64,000 nt of DNA from Anabas testudineus. Lineage: Eukaryota; Chordata; Actinopteri; Anabantiformes; Anabantidae. The stretch spans positions 13,122,019 to 13,186,018 of the forward strand of contig NC_046625.1 in the NCBI RefSeq assembly GCF_900324465.2. Reading direction: 5' to 3'. Shown here in pieces: positions 35,974-57,436 of the stretch (its first letter is position 1; each line of letters starts with the position of its first letter). The position numbers and the translations under genes are program-made. The notes under the pieces are model-generated. The model saw only the letters and a program-made list of their open reading frames with translations. It did no database searches and was not told where the DNA came from.

Positions 35974-35995
35974 GGGGGGGGGGGGGGGGGGGGGG
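35974..35995. repeat. Poly-G run
   Basis: 22 consecutive G, then T and GGGG. Confidence 0.95.
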
Positions 35996-38900
35996 TGGGG
36001 AAGTAAGGGGTTCATTATTCTCTCAGCCACAAGGGGTTAGTCACCTTTGTCTCACAGAGACAAGTTCATGTGTCATGACAGCAGTGTTACACGTCACTGC
36101 TGGACAGTTTTTCCACCATTCATAGAAGAAAAAGTCTTACCAGTTTAAAGGTTATTCCGTAAATCCTGCTATTTAGTCATCCGTCCAACGCAGTTAACAA
36201 GAAATATAAGAGATACAGAGATACAGGGCGGGAAGGACACTTGTTTTTTCTTTAGACTTTGATCACAAAGCAAAGTGACGCAGCACTACGCAGCGTTCGG
36301 ACAGGCAGTGTTAAACATTTACTTCAACGTAATGTATTAACAGAAAGTGCCCAATGAATCCAAACTGGGTACAAACAGGAACAAGTATTTTTGGATGTAG
36401 TTTATTTGTCGAGTTTCTGTTTACTCTGCTTTAGTTTCAGCTGGAACGAGCCTGTCGAAAAAAGAAATGACAGAGGAAGAGGAAAGGGAGGAAAACAGAG
36501 GCTACACGGATCTGCTCGCATTGGCTCCAGTTGCTTAGGAACCCCTGTCCTGCCGCCCTGTGCCTACTGGAAAGAGCAGGTGTTGAGCTGGACCCAGGAG
36601 AGGGAGGAGAGGAGCTGCACTCACAGACCCACAGTCCCCTGAGACAGTGACAGACTGGAGCCACAGACTCTGAGATGACCCACTCACACAGCAGACACAC
36701 CCAAAACTGTGGGCGAACACCTTCTGCTTCTGTGTCCCTCTTCCTTATTTGTTCTAAAGCGCGGGCAAACACGCACATATACTGGTGCAGTGCATTACTG
36801 CAGCTGAGTGCATGGGGGGTTATGTTTGTTTGGAACATCTTTATCCCTTTCTGGCTCCATCGCTCTGTGATTACATAATGTCCCATACCACTTCCACCCA
36901 ATTCATCTCTCTCTGACTTTCAATACCGCATCTGGGTAGAGTGCACCGCGCTCTGTGCTGCTTTCCTACCGTTTCTTATGTAAAACAACATGTGCAGCTT
37001 TGAAAATGCTTGAAATATGAGTTTTGAGTGGATGTGATAGAGACGCGGTTGTTGGGGTTTATTCGTGCCCAGAATCTCGGCTCTCAGGAGCACTAAGAGG
37101 GAGAGACGGCAACAACACATCAATATTCATGGTGTGCCATTATGTTATGAAGAATTTATGAAGCAGGAAGGTTCCATGTTTCTGCTGCTTTCTTCCAGCA
37201 CACCTCTTCTTCTTGTTAGATGTTCTTGTAGTGTGATTTCCCACTTATTAAATTACTCATTATGGTGCTTCTTCACAGGAAAGACTGACATTATGCTATG
37301 TAGGTTAAGCCTTGCTGCACCACATAACAGAGGAAATAGGGAAGCACAGCTTTCCTAAAAAAAAGTACAGGCATGCCTTTTGTGCAGCCAGTAAAACTGC
37401 TGTAAACATTTTATCCAGAAACAATGGGTAAGATTTGGAATTGAAATGGTTATAGAAACGTATGAAAACACTCTGATGTCATCTGAGACTAAAAATAGCC
37501 TCTAAAAACACAGTGTACCAAGCCCGGGGCTCACAGTACACTGAGCAAATTGTAGCAGACATTCTAAGCCACCTAAGTACATGCTGCATTGTGTTTGAGC
37601 ATCTAATGCTACTGTAAAGAGCCAGATTGTCTTAGTTCACACTGCCACCTGGTGGACAGATACAGATACATATGTTTTGCTGATATGACTGAACAGTCCG
37701 TGTGATGGGACTAGAATAAAAACTGCACATGTATCTTCTCATATTCTACAACATATTAAACACAGCACTAGAATTACACTTCCAATGTTTCCTCTACAGT
37801 GACAGTTTTTACGCAGACCAGTATAAATACTTGCGACGTGTAAGTAAAAAAAATATATAATGATTAAAAATCAAACCATACGTCACTATTAATTATTTGT
37901 TGTGTAAAAGGGAAAATCCTCACAAATTCAAGTCTAACTTATCACAGAGCTGTTAAGCATTTTGGGCGCATGTGTTCATAAGAGATAAAGATGTGTTTGC
38001 GTCCAGATGCTTCAGGGTGACATAATCTCACTACCCCTCCCAAAACTAGCACGATGTGGCCACCGGCAGTTCAACAACAGCAATGTACCATAGTTCATCT
38101 ACTAAAACTCTCATATATATATAATAAAGAAATAAAGAATAATAACAGAGGAAGCATAAACACAGACAGGGAGTCTACGAAGTCTGCAGTCAAGCTCACA
38201 GGCAGTGGCACATCAAGGAAATGTCGTCATGAATTAATATTTAATAGTCTAAGGCTCATGAGCTACGACTTCATATAAATGTTTCATAAATATAAATGAA
38301 ATGCTTGTCTGCAGCTGAAAGCTACAGCTACAGTAATATTCATTACCGTTAAATCATACAGATGCACATTAAGGGTGAGGTGTTGGCAATTACTATACAT
38401 TCAATTTATAAAGTAGTAAATAAATGTTACTCTGTGTGTACTGGGTATAAAGGAGCAGTACAATGGCCGGCTCCATCAGATCATTAATACAACAACATAT
38501 CACATACTCCAAAAAAATAAATAACTAAATAAATAAAAACACAGCTTAGTGTGGTAATTTATACTCACATCATATCCATGTTGAACGTCGTTGTACAATA
38601 CAGGGCCGTTCCCAGACAGCGTGGACAGGTCAGACAGAGGAGACAGGGAAAGAAGTGTAAGTAAAGGAAAATACATTTCTCTGTGTGACAGAACACATCA
38701 GGTTATAGAGTTGATGAAGGTGATGAAGGTGAAGGTGACAGCAGGCGTATAGCTGCATACTGTCCACAACTTCCATATTCATTGTGATGAACAGATGTTT
38801 AGCTTGAGGCCTGATCATGTCAACAGCTACTGACATCAATCAAACAGCTGGAGGGTCTGAATCAGAACAGGATCAGCTCTGTGGCTGTGTAGCATGTGTT

Positions 38901-39357
38901 AGCATCACTTAGAGGACAGCAAAACAGAGCAAAACGCCAATGTCTCCAGGTCACAGCTGATCACACACACAGCAGACTGTCTGTGTTATGAGTTTAGCAA
39001 ACATACCGACACAGCCTGACTAAGTGAACAGTCTCCTGCGGTAAATCAAGGTATACATGTCTGTTTTGTTACTGTGTGTCAGTCTTCAGGCTGGTGAAGC
39101 AACCTCACAACACACATTTCCTCTACTGTGCGTAAAGACTGGAGCAGCTGAGGAGTTTCCACTGTCTTGTTTATTGTGTGGAGGCTAACACACACAAACA
39201 TCCCTGACCTCGTCGTATTTGACTTAATCCCTCTAAATACGGAGCAGTGAACTGTCCACGAACTAAAAAAAAAACAAACACCACACATAGCTGGAAAAAA
39301 ACAGAAAAGGGTGTGAGATGTAAACACAATGCGAGCGGCTGAGTAGGCGAGTCCTAC

Positions 39358-39480
39358 CTGAGCAGACAGCTGCGTCCTGCGCGTCCTTTCACCACCTTTG
39401 GGTGCATGTCATAATTCCGGTGTCTCCCTACAGAACTAGTTGGAGCCTATCGATCAGGTTTCCACCGAGAGGCGGTGACG
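39358..39480 (-). promoter_or_regulatory. Candidate first exon and promoter of epb41 (2)
   Basis: GC-rich sequence with several CpGs ends at the donor GTCTGCTCAG|GTAGGACT at 39358 on the minus strand. 4.1 genes are known to use several widely spaced first exons, and this could be the most distal one in the window. It could instead belong to an unrecognised transcript. Confidence 0.4.
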
Positions 39481-39869
39481 CAGCCGCAATGACGAAGCGC
39501 CAAGTCACTGCTGGGTGGAGATCAGAGGTGGGAGCGTTACGCACCTCACTCCCAGGATTAGTCAGCGCACGCAGCTCTTAAATGCAATCACACAATGGTC
39601 TCTTCACTGGAGGCGCATACACAACTTAAGGGTAAAGTTACAGGTGAGAGCTGCAGCACAGTAGTTGTTAGTGGTTTAGTGACTTTAAATAAACATAATA
39701 AAAAAAGTTATCCCTCATTAAAATGCTAAACACAGGCTCCATACTGAGCTTTTATTCAACTGCTGCCAAACGTGCAGTGAGGCCTCACAAACAGTCTCCT
39801 ATCAGCCACCCCCTGTATGCAGAGCCATGTTTGCACGTTTTGCATGTTTGCCATGTTTAACTGTACTCC

Positions 39870-39872
<3 letters not shown>

Positions 39873-39916
<44 letters not shown>
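39873..39916. repeat. (TG)n microsatellite
   Basis: About 22 uninterrupted TG units. Confidence 0.95.
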
Positions 39917-39919
<3 letters not shown>

Positions 39920-40822
39920 AAATAGGTGCTGCTGTTTATTCATTTTCTGACTTCTGTAGTCAACAGAAGCTCATTTAACTGTTATCACTGTAGCAAGGAG
40001 GCCAGCCACTGAATATATATATGAAATAATAATTAATAGCTATTGATTGGTTTCTATATTGAATCACTTACTAGATGTACCTGGAGCTGTGTTACACAAG
40101 TATACATAATTATTATTACTAGCTTTACTATTTTTGTGTCCCCTTAAAATGCATTCAGTTCCTGATGACCTTAATGTCTCTTCAAGTACAGTAGTGCATC
40201 ATTTGTATAAAGTTCCCACACAGGTCCTGACTAGGGCTCAATATGATGACCTTGGATATCTCCTTTAAAAACAAGACTGATGAACTAAACCTCAGTGTAG
40301 CAGCTGCTACAGCTGCAACAGCTGCCTTTACCTAGTGGACAGTTTGGGAATTGTCCTGGTAGATTAGTCAAACATGTCTGGGCTTAAAGGTATACTCCAC
40401 TAATGCTGTATGGTTAGAAAACAGCAGCCAGTCATTAAAAAGTTGAATAAAAAAATGAGATGGAGGTAGAGGTATCCTTACTTTTAGTCCATTATAAGCT
40501 CAATAAAACACCAGAGTGTGTTAGACTAACAAACCTCTATTCAGTTTTCATCGGCACTATATTCGAAGAGAATAACAGCTCTTATCTATTATCATGCCGA
40601 GCAGCCAGGATCCACCCAGTGTGAGCAGCTTTTCATATTAGGCTGTAGCCTTCTGGATGCTCGGACACGGAGATAAGACAAACCGTCCTCACACACACGC
40701 CAGTTTAAACACATGCTTGAATACTTGCACACAGCTGTGTGAAAACCCATTTGGCCTTTGTGGTAGTTGCCCCCTGCTGAATGTTTCCATGTTTGCAGTT
40801 ATATTCTGCCACCATAAAAACC

Positions 40823-40881
<59 letters not shown>

Positions 40882-40898
40882 CAGATAGATAGATAGAC

Positions 40899-40949
<51 letters not shown>

Positions 40950-41024
40950 CAGATAGATAGATAGATAGACAGATAGATAGATAGATAGATAGATAGACAG
41001 ATAGATAGATAGATAGATAGATAG
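40823..41024. repeat. (AGAT)n/GATA microsatellite, about 200 bases
   Basis: About 50 AGAT units with regularly placed ACAG variants (AGATAGACAG), about 700 bases upstream of the kcnk5 ATG. Confidence 0.97.
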
Positions 41025-41733
41025 TACTTAAGTCATATTGTGAGATGCTGGCATTTTTGCTACTTTATACTTCTCTACAATTGTTTTGTTAGATATAATA
41101 AATAACTAAGAACTAATAGCATTGTGTGTATATTTATTAAGATCACAATTTAATAGCCTATTTAAGTTAAAGACATGACAAGACTCTATTGACTCCCAAA
41201 GGAATATGATCTACATTAAAGTGATGTACGCTTGAATTCATTAATAATCTAGTAATATAGTGTTTTTACTAGATTAGTACTGTAAATGTTTTTTATGGTA
41301 ATACTTTGGCACTTTGAATGCTGTCCCGGTGTGGCACTGAGACTTTCAGCTCCTTCAGTGATACTAAAGTGAAGTGATACTGCTTCACGTAGGCGTTTGT
41401 ACTTAAAGGAACCAAACAAATGTCCTGCTGGTCACGTTTCAGTCTCTGCAGCAGTTTTAATAGTTTGACGCAGGAGGCTTGAAGGTTGTTCAAAGCCTGG
41501 CGTGAGGAAGATGGCTTTAAAAAAAAAAAACACACACACACAAGGTTTTGGTGTCCGGTGAAACGATCTGAGGGAACAAAGGAGCTAAGTTTGAATCAGT
41601 CTCCAGTGAGAGCAGTAAAAAGCAGCCCATTAAGTTGGAGTAGGAAGCAGCGCGGGCAGGATAACAACAGCCCTCTGTTGGAAAAAAGCCTGTGAGCCGC
41701 GCGTCGTCGCACGCCTGAAGTTATGACTTGAAT

Positions 41734-44588
41734 ATGGCTGATAAGGGACCTCTTTTAACTTCATGCATCATTTTCTACCTTTCGATCGGGGCCGCGATAT
41801 TCCAGCTTCTCGAGGAGCCGAACTGGAAATCAGCGAGAGGCAAATACATCCTGGAGAAGGAAAACATCTTGAAGAACTATACCTGTTTAACCGAGGAAGG
41901 GCTGGATCAAATTCTGGAGGTAAGGACGCGCATCTGGTTTTTCATAGTGTGATAGAGAAACGCCAGAGCTGCCAGGAAGAACTTTTTTTTTTTCCATTTA
42001 GCGCCAAACTAAGTTAGGGAAACTTAGTTTGGCCCAGAAACTTTGTGTAACTTTGTGGATCTCTGTGGCCAGCTGGCTGAAACGGTGCCATCACCTCTCA
42101 GACTTTATTTAATAAACGTAAGGAAGTCACATAATGTACAGATGTGGCCGTGTGTGAGAGAGTGTGTGTGGTGTGTAACCATCGCGCATTTGAGGGACTC
42201 ACTGTGAAAGAAAGGGACAGGACAGGACGTCGCCTTTACACGCCAGGGCAGCGCAGAACTTGTTTTCCTGGTTTGGGATCTAAAACAAGCAAAGGAGCAG
42301 TCACACTGACCTGGCCAAAAAAAAACAACAACAACAAAAAACAAAACAATCAAACCCCCTAAAGGCTGCTTTGCTGCCACGGGGGATGTTCACACTGCAT
42401 GTGATGGACCACAGGAGAGGAATTTCATAAGGATCCATTTGTTGAACGCGTGTTCTCTATGCTGTAGACATGATGGCACATGCCATCTGCAGCCACAAAA
42501 ATGTGTTTGTCTGTGTGTGTGTGTGTGTGTAAAAGGTGCGTCCCCGTCTTAAGGGCTGTCGCGAGTTGTGATATTTATAGGAGAACAAACCGTATCAAAT
42601 GTCTGTAATCAGTATCATTAGGTAAACGTGGTGTTGGAAGTTACTGTGGTCGGATTTTCTGGCGCTGATTTACTGTGTTGACTCATGCAGATTGTGGCTG
42701 AGGCTGCCGGCCAAGGTGTGACCATCACCGGGGACAATCATCGTAATACGTGGGACTGGGTAAACTCCGTCATATTTGCAGCTACCATTGTCACCACCAT
42801 AGGTTCGTATGAGGTCTACAACATTTGTTTTGTTTTTTTTTGTTTTTTTGCACCAACTAAATTCACTAAAAGTGACTTCATTATATCACAACGAGTTTGA
42901 GACATTTTCTAAATGCATTTTCGCTCAAGATCAAGAGACAGAAAGAAAAGCTCAGCTGGATTTTGCACTGAGGTGAAGGAGTCTTTATGGCTCATAAAAT
43001 AAGTCATAAAATCAAAGGATGCTTGTGATGTCAAAAGATCAAAAGATGACGTTAATGATTAATGAATTATTAACAACAGTGGTGATGTGTAATCAACAGA
43101 TGTGGAACTAAATTCTTTGATAAGTGATTGTGGTGACTGGTCTTAGTGCAAGTGAAAAAGACTTCAACCAATCCATCCAGCTTTTCTACTTATAGCTTTA
43201 TTTCCCATGTGTAAAGGATTAATACAAAATAATAACCATTAACGCAGCCAGCAGTTATTTATACACTTTACTAATAAGACTAAATATTCCCACATTTTGA
43301 TTAAATACTCTCATTTGTCACATAGGTTACGGTAATGTTGCTCCCAAGACTAAAAGTGGCCGTGTGTTCTGCATTCTCTACGGCCTGTGTGGGATTCCTC
43401 TGTGTCTCGTATGGATAAGTGAACTGGGTTCATTTTTTGGAGATCGGGCCAAACGTTTGTCCCAGGTTCTGATCCGTAAAGGCGTTACAGTGGTAAGAAA
43501 TGACCAAATGCTGGAGTTAGTGTTTGTCTGAGTATTGTGCTGAAAGAAGACTTTTAAAAATGTTGCAGTATCGCTTGACGTGTTTCTTTTCTGCCTTTTC
43601 TCAGAAAAAGGTCCAGTTTACCTGCACAGCCTTATTCCTGTTATGGGGGCTTTTGGTGCATCTGGTGATCCCTCCGTTTGTGTTCATGTATTTCGAAGGA
43701 TGGAGTTACCTAGAAGGCATCTACTTCTCATTCATTACACTCACAACTGTTGGCTTTGGAGATTATGTGGCAGGTAGGCTTGATTTATGTTAATCATTTA
43801 TTCTAGGGCTAATATTTGTAGGAGTGCATTAATTGGTGTGAAACCTTTCTTATCTTTGTTATAAAAATCCTGCCACCGCATCTGTTCGCCTTTCAGGTGT
43901 GAATCCAAACATAGCTTACCACAAATTGTACAGAGTATCTGTAGAGCTGTGGATCTACATGGGCTTGGCCTGGCTCTCTCTCTTCTTCAGCTGGAACGTC
44001 CACATGGTAGTGGAAGCTCACAAAGTGCTAAAGAAAAGAAGACACAGGCACAGACACATTCATGATGAGGAACCCGAGCCCGTACAGGTCAAACACACTC
44101 CAGACATAAAGCCGACCGTCGTTGACATCTTCAACTTCCTATCTGAGAATCAGGAAGACTATAGCACGGTCATCAAGGGGATTGGAATCACAGCCAAGTT
44201 AAGAAAGCCAGCAGAAAACATCAATCGCTCCAAGAGCTGCAGCGATATCTTGGCCATCGAGACCCTGGAGCAATCGCCGAAGCAGAGACGCAGGATCAGT
44301 GTCTGTGAACTGCCGATTAACACAAATACTGATATGGACAACGACGATCAAGACGAGAAACGTCCACTAATACAAGAAAACAATGGAGACCTTGAACCTG
44401 CTCAATGCGCGGGGACAGCTAACGACGAGAACAAGGACAGTTGTGCATTTGCTTCTGAATATGATGGTATCACCATCACTGTGCCAACCAAAACTGCTAC
44501 CAAGAAAGAAAAACATCCAGGAGGCGGGGGGACCAGGTTTAGAATATCCAAAGTAGCAGAGGAAGATGTGTTGAAGGAAAAGGGGTAG
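41734..44588 (+). CDS. kcnk5: Two-pore potassium channel subfamily K member 5 (TASK-2)
   Basis: Five exons (41734-41919, 42691-42802, 43326-43492, 43605-43773, 43897-44588) give 441 residues. The product is a dimeric plasma-membrane K+ leak channel gated by pH. The start [20 protein letters not shown] matches human MVDRGPLLTSAIIFYLAIGA. The two selectivity filters are TIGYGN (about 99-103) and TVGFGD (203-208). The extracellular loop has an NYT glycosylation site. Arg224, the external pH sensor of TASK-2, is present in [11 protein letters not shown]. The internal sensor Lys245 is replaced by Asn (LFFSWNVHM against LFVNWKVSM). The tail is shorter than in human (about 500 residues) and has a basic KKRRHRHRH patch and RSKSCSD, a possible 14-3-3 site. 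It resembles the shorter fish paralogue, but I cannot say whether it is kcnk5a or kcnk5b. Confidence 0.96.
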
Positions 44589-44805
44589 AGAGAGTAAAAG
44601 ATCATTTCTAGAACTTCCTTCACCATGTTTGTTGAACTAGTCCGGTTGTGTTGGAGGAAGGAGCTCTGTATGGAAATATCACACTGTTACATATCAGGAG
44701 AACAAATGATAGCGAGGCTGCACTGTCCAACGGTTTTCTACTCTACAATGACGTTATTGCTAAATCAGCGAATCGGTTAAAAACATCACTCTTCTTCAGA
44801 CGGTG

Positions 44806-44820
44806 AATAAAGATTTTATT
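44806..44820. terminator. Shared two-strand poly(A) signal between kcnk5 and the paraoxonase gene
   Basis: AATAAAGATTTTATT holds AATAAA on the plus strand (44806-44811) for kcnk5 and AATAAA on the minus strand (44815-44820) for the convergent paraoxonase gene. Its stop codon is only 74 bases away and the kcnk5 stop is 218 bases away. Confidence 0.65.
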
Positions 44821-44893
44821 TTTTTTTAAGGTCATATCCATCCAAATCGTTCTTACAATCATTCTTAGTGATTATTCATACAAAATACGCATA

Positions 44894-48355
<3,462 letters not shown>

Positions 48356-48682
48356 GTTTTGAAGTCAAAGGTCTCCCAGGAACAGATTCAAAGTGTATTT
48401 ACACTTTTGTACCAAAGGTGAAGCTAAAGAGCACTTTCCAGGAAGCAGCATTACCAAACATAATTAGTGCAGGAAATCCAGATAGGCATCATGATTATCC
48501 CAAGAACGACTCACTTGTCTTAACTATTTTTGCTGCTTTTTTAAAAAATCAAGTCAGTATTTATACAGGGAACTCAAACACACTTCATGTGTCAGCACTT
48601 TCATAAAGTATCTTTATATAAAATAGTTGCATTAAAAAGAAAATATCAAAAGACTAAAAGAAACTGACAAAAAAAATGTACA

Positions 48683-48735
48683 TATATATATATATATTTA
48701 TTTTATTTTATTTAAATATATATATATATATATAT
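48683..48735. repeat. AT-rich simple repeat
   Basis: Alternating (AT)n separated by a TTTATTTTATTTT core, at the left edge of the LINE-like remnant. Confidence 0.85.
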
Positions 48736-48739
48736 GAAG

Positions 48740-49122
48740 GATTAATAATTGCACTGTTTATGTACTGAACACTGCACATGTGAACTGTTATAGCTTCTGC
48801 CCATAATTCCTTTGCATTACTTGATATTCATTGCGCAACATGGCACATGGCACAAACTGTACATACTCAGGTGTAAATTTCTGTTTATAATTATCTGTAT
48901 ATTATTTTCATAGCATATTGTATATTACTCTCATTGTACACACCCATCTGTAAATAATTTCTATATAATTTTTAGTTAGGTAGATTTTAATTTTCTTTAT
49001 CTTATGCAACATAACTATATATGCACTTGCTGCTCTTTGCATTTCTGGTTCGACCTAAACTCCATTTCGTTGCCTTGTACCTGTACATGTCTAATGACAG
49101 TGAAGTTGAATCTAATCTAAAT
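48740..49122 (+). mobile_element. Probable 3' end of a non-LTR retrotransposon (LINE) or its SINE
   Basis: The stretch runs from TTGCACTGTTTATGTACTG to the tail CATTTCGTTGCCTTGTACCT, TAATGACAGTGAAGTTGAAT and (CTAAT)2. This tail (TGACAATAAAGTTGAATCTAATCTAA in intact copies) is very common in fish genomes as the end of a LINE of the CR1/L2/Rex group. The short pentamer repeat at the end fits that mode of insertion. No reverse transcriptase remains. It lies between the two paraoxonase genes. Confidence 0.55.
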
Positions 49123-49353
49123 AGAGGACGGAGGAAAAAAACAAAGTAATGCAGATGCTTAACAGGCCCGAGCTTTGGAAAATATCACTTGTGGAACTCG
49201 TTCTTCAAGAAATACTGCAATATTAGTTTCAAGCACCTTATCACACTATCAGACTCTAATTCACTTTATATCAGATGTGACTTGCATAAAAAGTGACTTT
49301 TAAGAGCACATTTTGTTAAACATACAACATATAATACAGATAGAACAGGAGTC

Positions 49354-49359
49354 TTTATT
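49354..49359 (-). terminator. poly(A) signal of paraoxonase copy B
   Basis: AATAAA on the minus strand, about 255 bases after the stop codon at 49614. Confidence 0.6.
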
Positions 49360-49613
49360 CATTCTTTCACAGTCAAATACATGTATAAAATTTTCACCAC
49401 GTTCATAATTTCCATTTACCTATTTTAGTGTGCTTCGAGCATGTGGGGGAACTTCAGAGTCTGAAACTGCCTTTAACTATGCAGTTGAACCAAGAGCTCC
49501 TTACTATCTTCACAATCTTGTCGCTGTTTTGCCAGCTGAGAGACAGGTTTATTATCAGATCATGCCGAATACAATGGGGGCAAAAGCATATTTCTTGCTT
49601 AAAAAGTCAGTGT

Positions 49614-52307
<2,694 letters not shown>

Positions 52308-54099
52308 CGTTGGCTCCCGATTAGCAAAGTTACACAAACAGCTTCAAAACAGCCCAAATGCTGCGGACTGGGGGGCGTCGCAGGGCTCCGCAAATGCCGC
52401 TTTCAAAACGGTCGTAAATGTGACAACAAATCTATATTAAAGTAGTTTTTTGTTTGTTTCCCGGATTGATCGCGCTACCTTGCATTTTGTGCATTGCAAG
52501 CCATTTCAACTTAGATACTTAATAATTACATTACTGAGAACGACCTTTAGCAGTTGCCACGGCTGTTTATGATTTCCGACATAAGAGAAGACCTTGAATG
52601 CACCATTATTCCGTATGGTTGAGGTCACCTGCGCCAATTAGATCTAATTTAAAGGTGCAGTCGAATATTTAAGATATATCTATATATATGTATATAAACT
52701 ACAGCTTCAGGCTGCTATAAATAACAGGCTGAATTGTTAGATCAGTTTTTACGTGCAGGAGAGCAGAAGTACAAACAGAGGTCTGTTTGTGAAAGGTACC
52801 ATTTGACCTCTTGGCCTAAGCCCGTTTGCAGGTGTATTGGCAGGAGTCATTTATGTAATTATAACCTTTGTTAAACCTTTGGGAACACCAGGATCGTTTT
52901 TCTGCAACAGAGCACATGCATCCCAGTCACGTAAGCTCACCTCTCATTTTACTGCAGTTAGTTGGAGCTTAAAAGGATCTGGGTTGTGCACGTACTCTTC
53001 TAACCACCAAGTGTGGTTCACTAGTCTTATTCATATATTCAACTTCTTTTTAGTATCTAAAAATATACTGTATCCTTGATGTCTCCAAAATGCTCACATG
53101 GTCTCTCATTTGTAAAAGGGATATAAAATATGACACGTATCTTCACTTTGTTCACTCTAACCAAAATAAGCATGTGAATATAATAAAGATTTGTTATGAA
53201 CATACCAAAAATAATTTGGTGCCAGAATAAAATCCTCATCAAAGGAAATTTGTCTTATGGGATATACTCGCTACCCTACATTCACTCATACAGGATATTG
53301 CTAATGCAAACTAGCATCAAACATATACTCAATAACATGTAGTGCCTGCAAAACCCTGTTTAAATTGTTTATTTTTGAAGTTGTCTTTTTTTCCTGTAGG
53401 TGATGACTCCTCCCAACATAAAACAAAAAAGTTACAAAATTGTCTATGTAATCAAAATCATGTGTAAGAGACTTCATAAAAAACAAACATGAACATATAC
53501 ATACACATACAGAAGTGAAAGTAACATAAAATTGGCAAACTATTGACCCTGTGATACTCAGCATTGGGTGCATGCAACCTGACAGTAGCTGTAGAATAAC
53601 CTACAAAAAGACCAATTAAAGAATGATAGCATCTAACAACTTCAAAACACCAACACCTCCTGCACATTACATTGTGTGCAATCAGCGGGCCCTGTTATGT
53701 AGGGCACACCAGATTCCTGACTCTGTGTTGTGAAATTGTGTAAAGGTTCACAGTGTAATACAGCAGGATCCCCATCAAACAGTTCCAAGCAAGACTGTAT
53801 ATTTGGAACATACAAAATAAATTTTATTATCCATTCTGTTCATGTCTACATCTTATTAGAATTTCTAGACAATGGCATTGTCAAATAACACACCCGAATT
53901 AATTTTAATAATCCTGACAGGTGCAACAATACATTTCTGTCAAGTCCAGGTGTCAAAATATAACTGAATGTGAAAAGCAATTTAAATCTTCTTCTTTGTT
54001 ATTTTCCAACATAAAAAGGGGAGCTATGGCCCTGGACCGCAGTGAGAGCTAGGCGGGACATGGCCATGAGCACACATAAACACGGGTAAGGAAGCGGCT
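52308..54099. other. Intergenic, paraoxonase B promoter side and csnk2a1 3' side
   Basis: No coding exon supported. The left part should contain the paraoxonase B promoter; CpG content is moderate near 52.3 kb. The right part, up to 54099, is probably csnk2a1 3'UTR read leftwards; TTTATT words (AATAAA on the minus strand) occur near 53818-53826. Confidence 0.5.
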
Positions 54100-57407
<3,308 letters not shown>

Positions 57408-57436
57408 ATTCTACACAATATCTTCTCTAACTTTCC

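Larger units (their letters stand above)
30258..41733. other. epb41 5' introns, candidate first exons, and space up to kcnk5
   Basis: No protein-coding exon could be supported in these 11 kb. The stretch holds two CpG-rich candidate first exons of epb41 (near 35.3 and 39.4 kb), GT, poly-G and GATA simple repeats, and the kcnk5 promoter at its right end. A further possible donor at 38577 (minus strand) ends a short open stretch with no acceptor, so it could at most be another first exon. Open frames on both strands here are short and of random-looking composition. Confidence 0.55.

Noticed and set aside
38577-38700. Possible minus-strand coding exon ending GPVLYNDVQHGYD before a GTGAGT donor
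   Set aside because: There is no AG acceptor upstream in the pyrimidine-rich stretch and no gene to join it to; at most a first exon.
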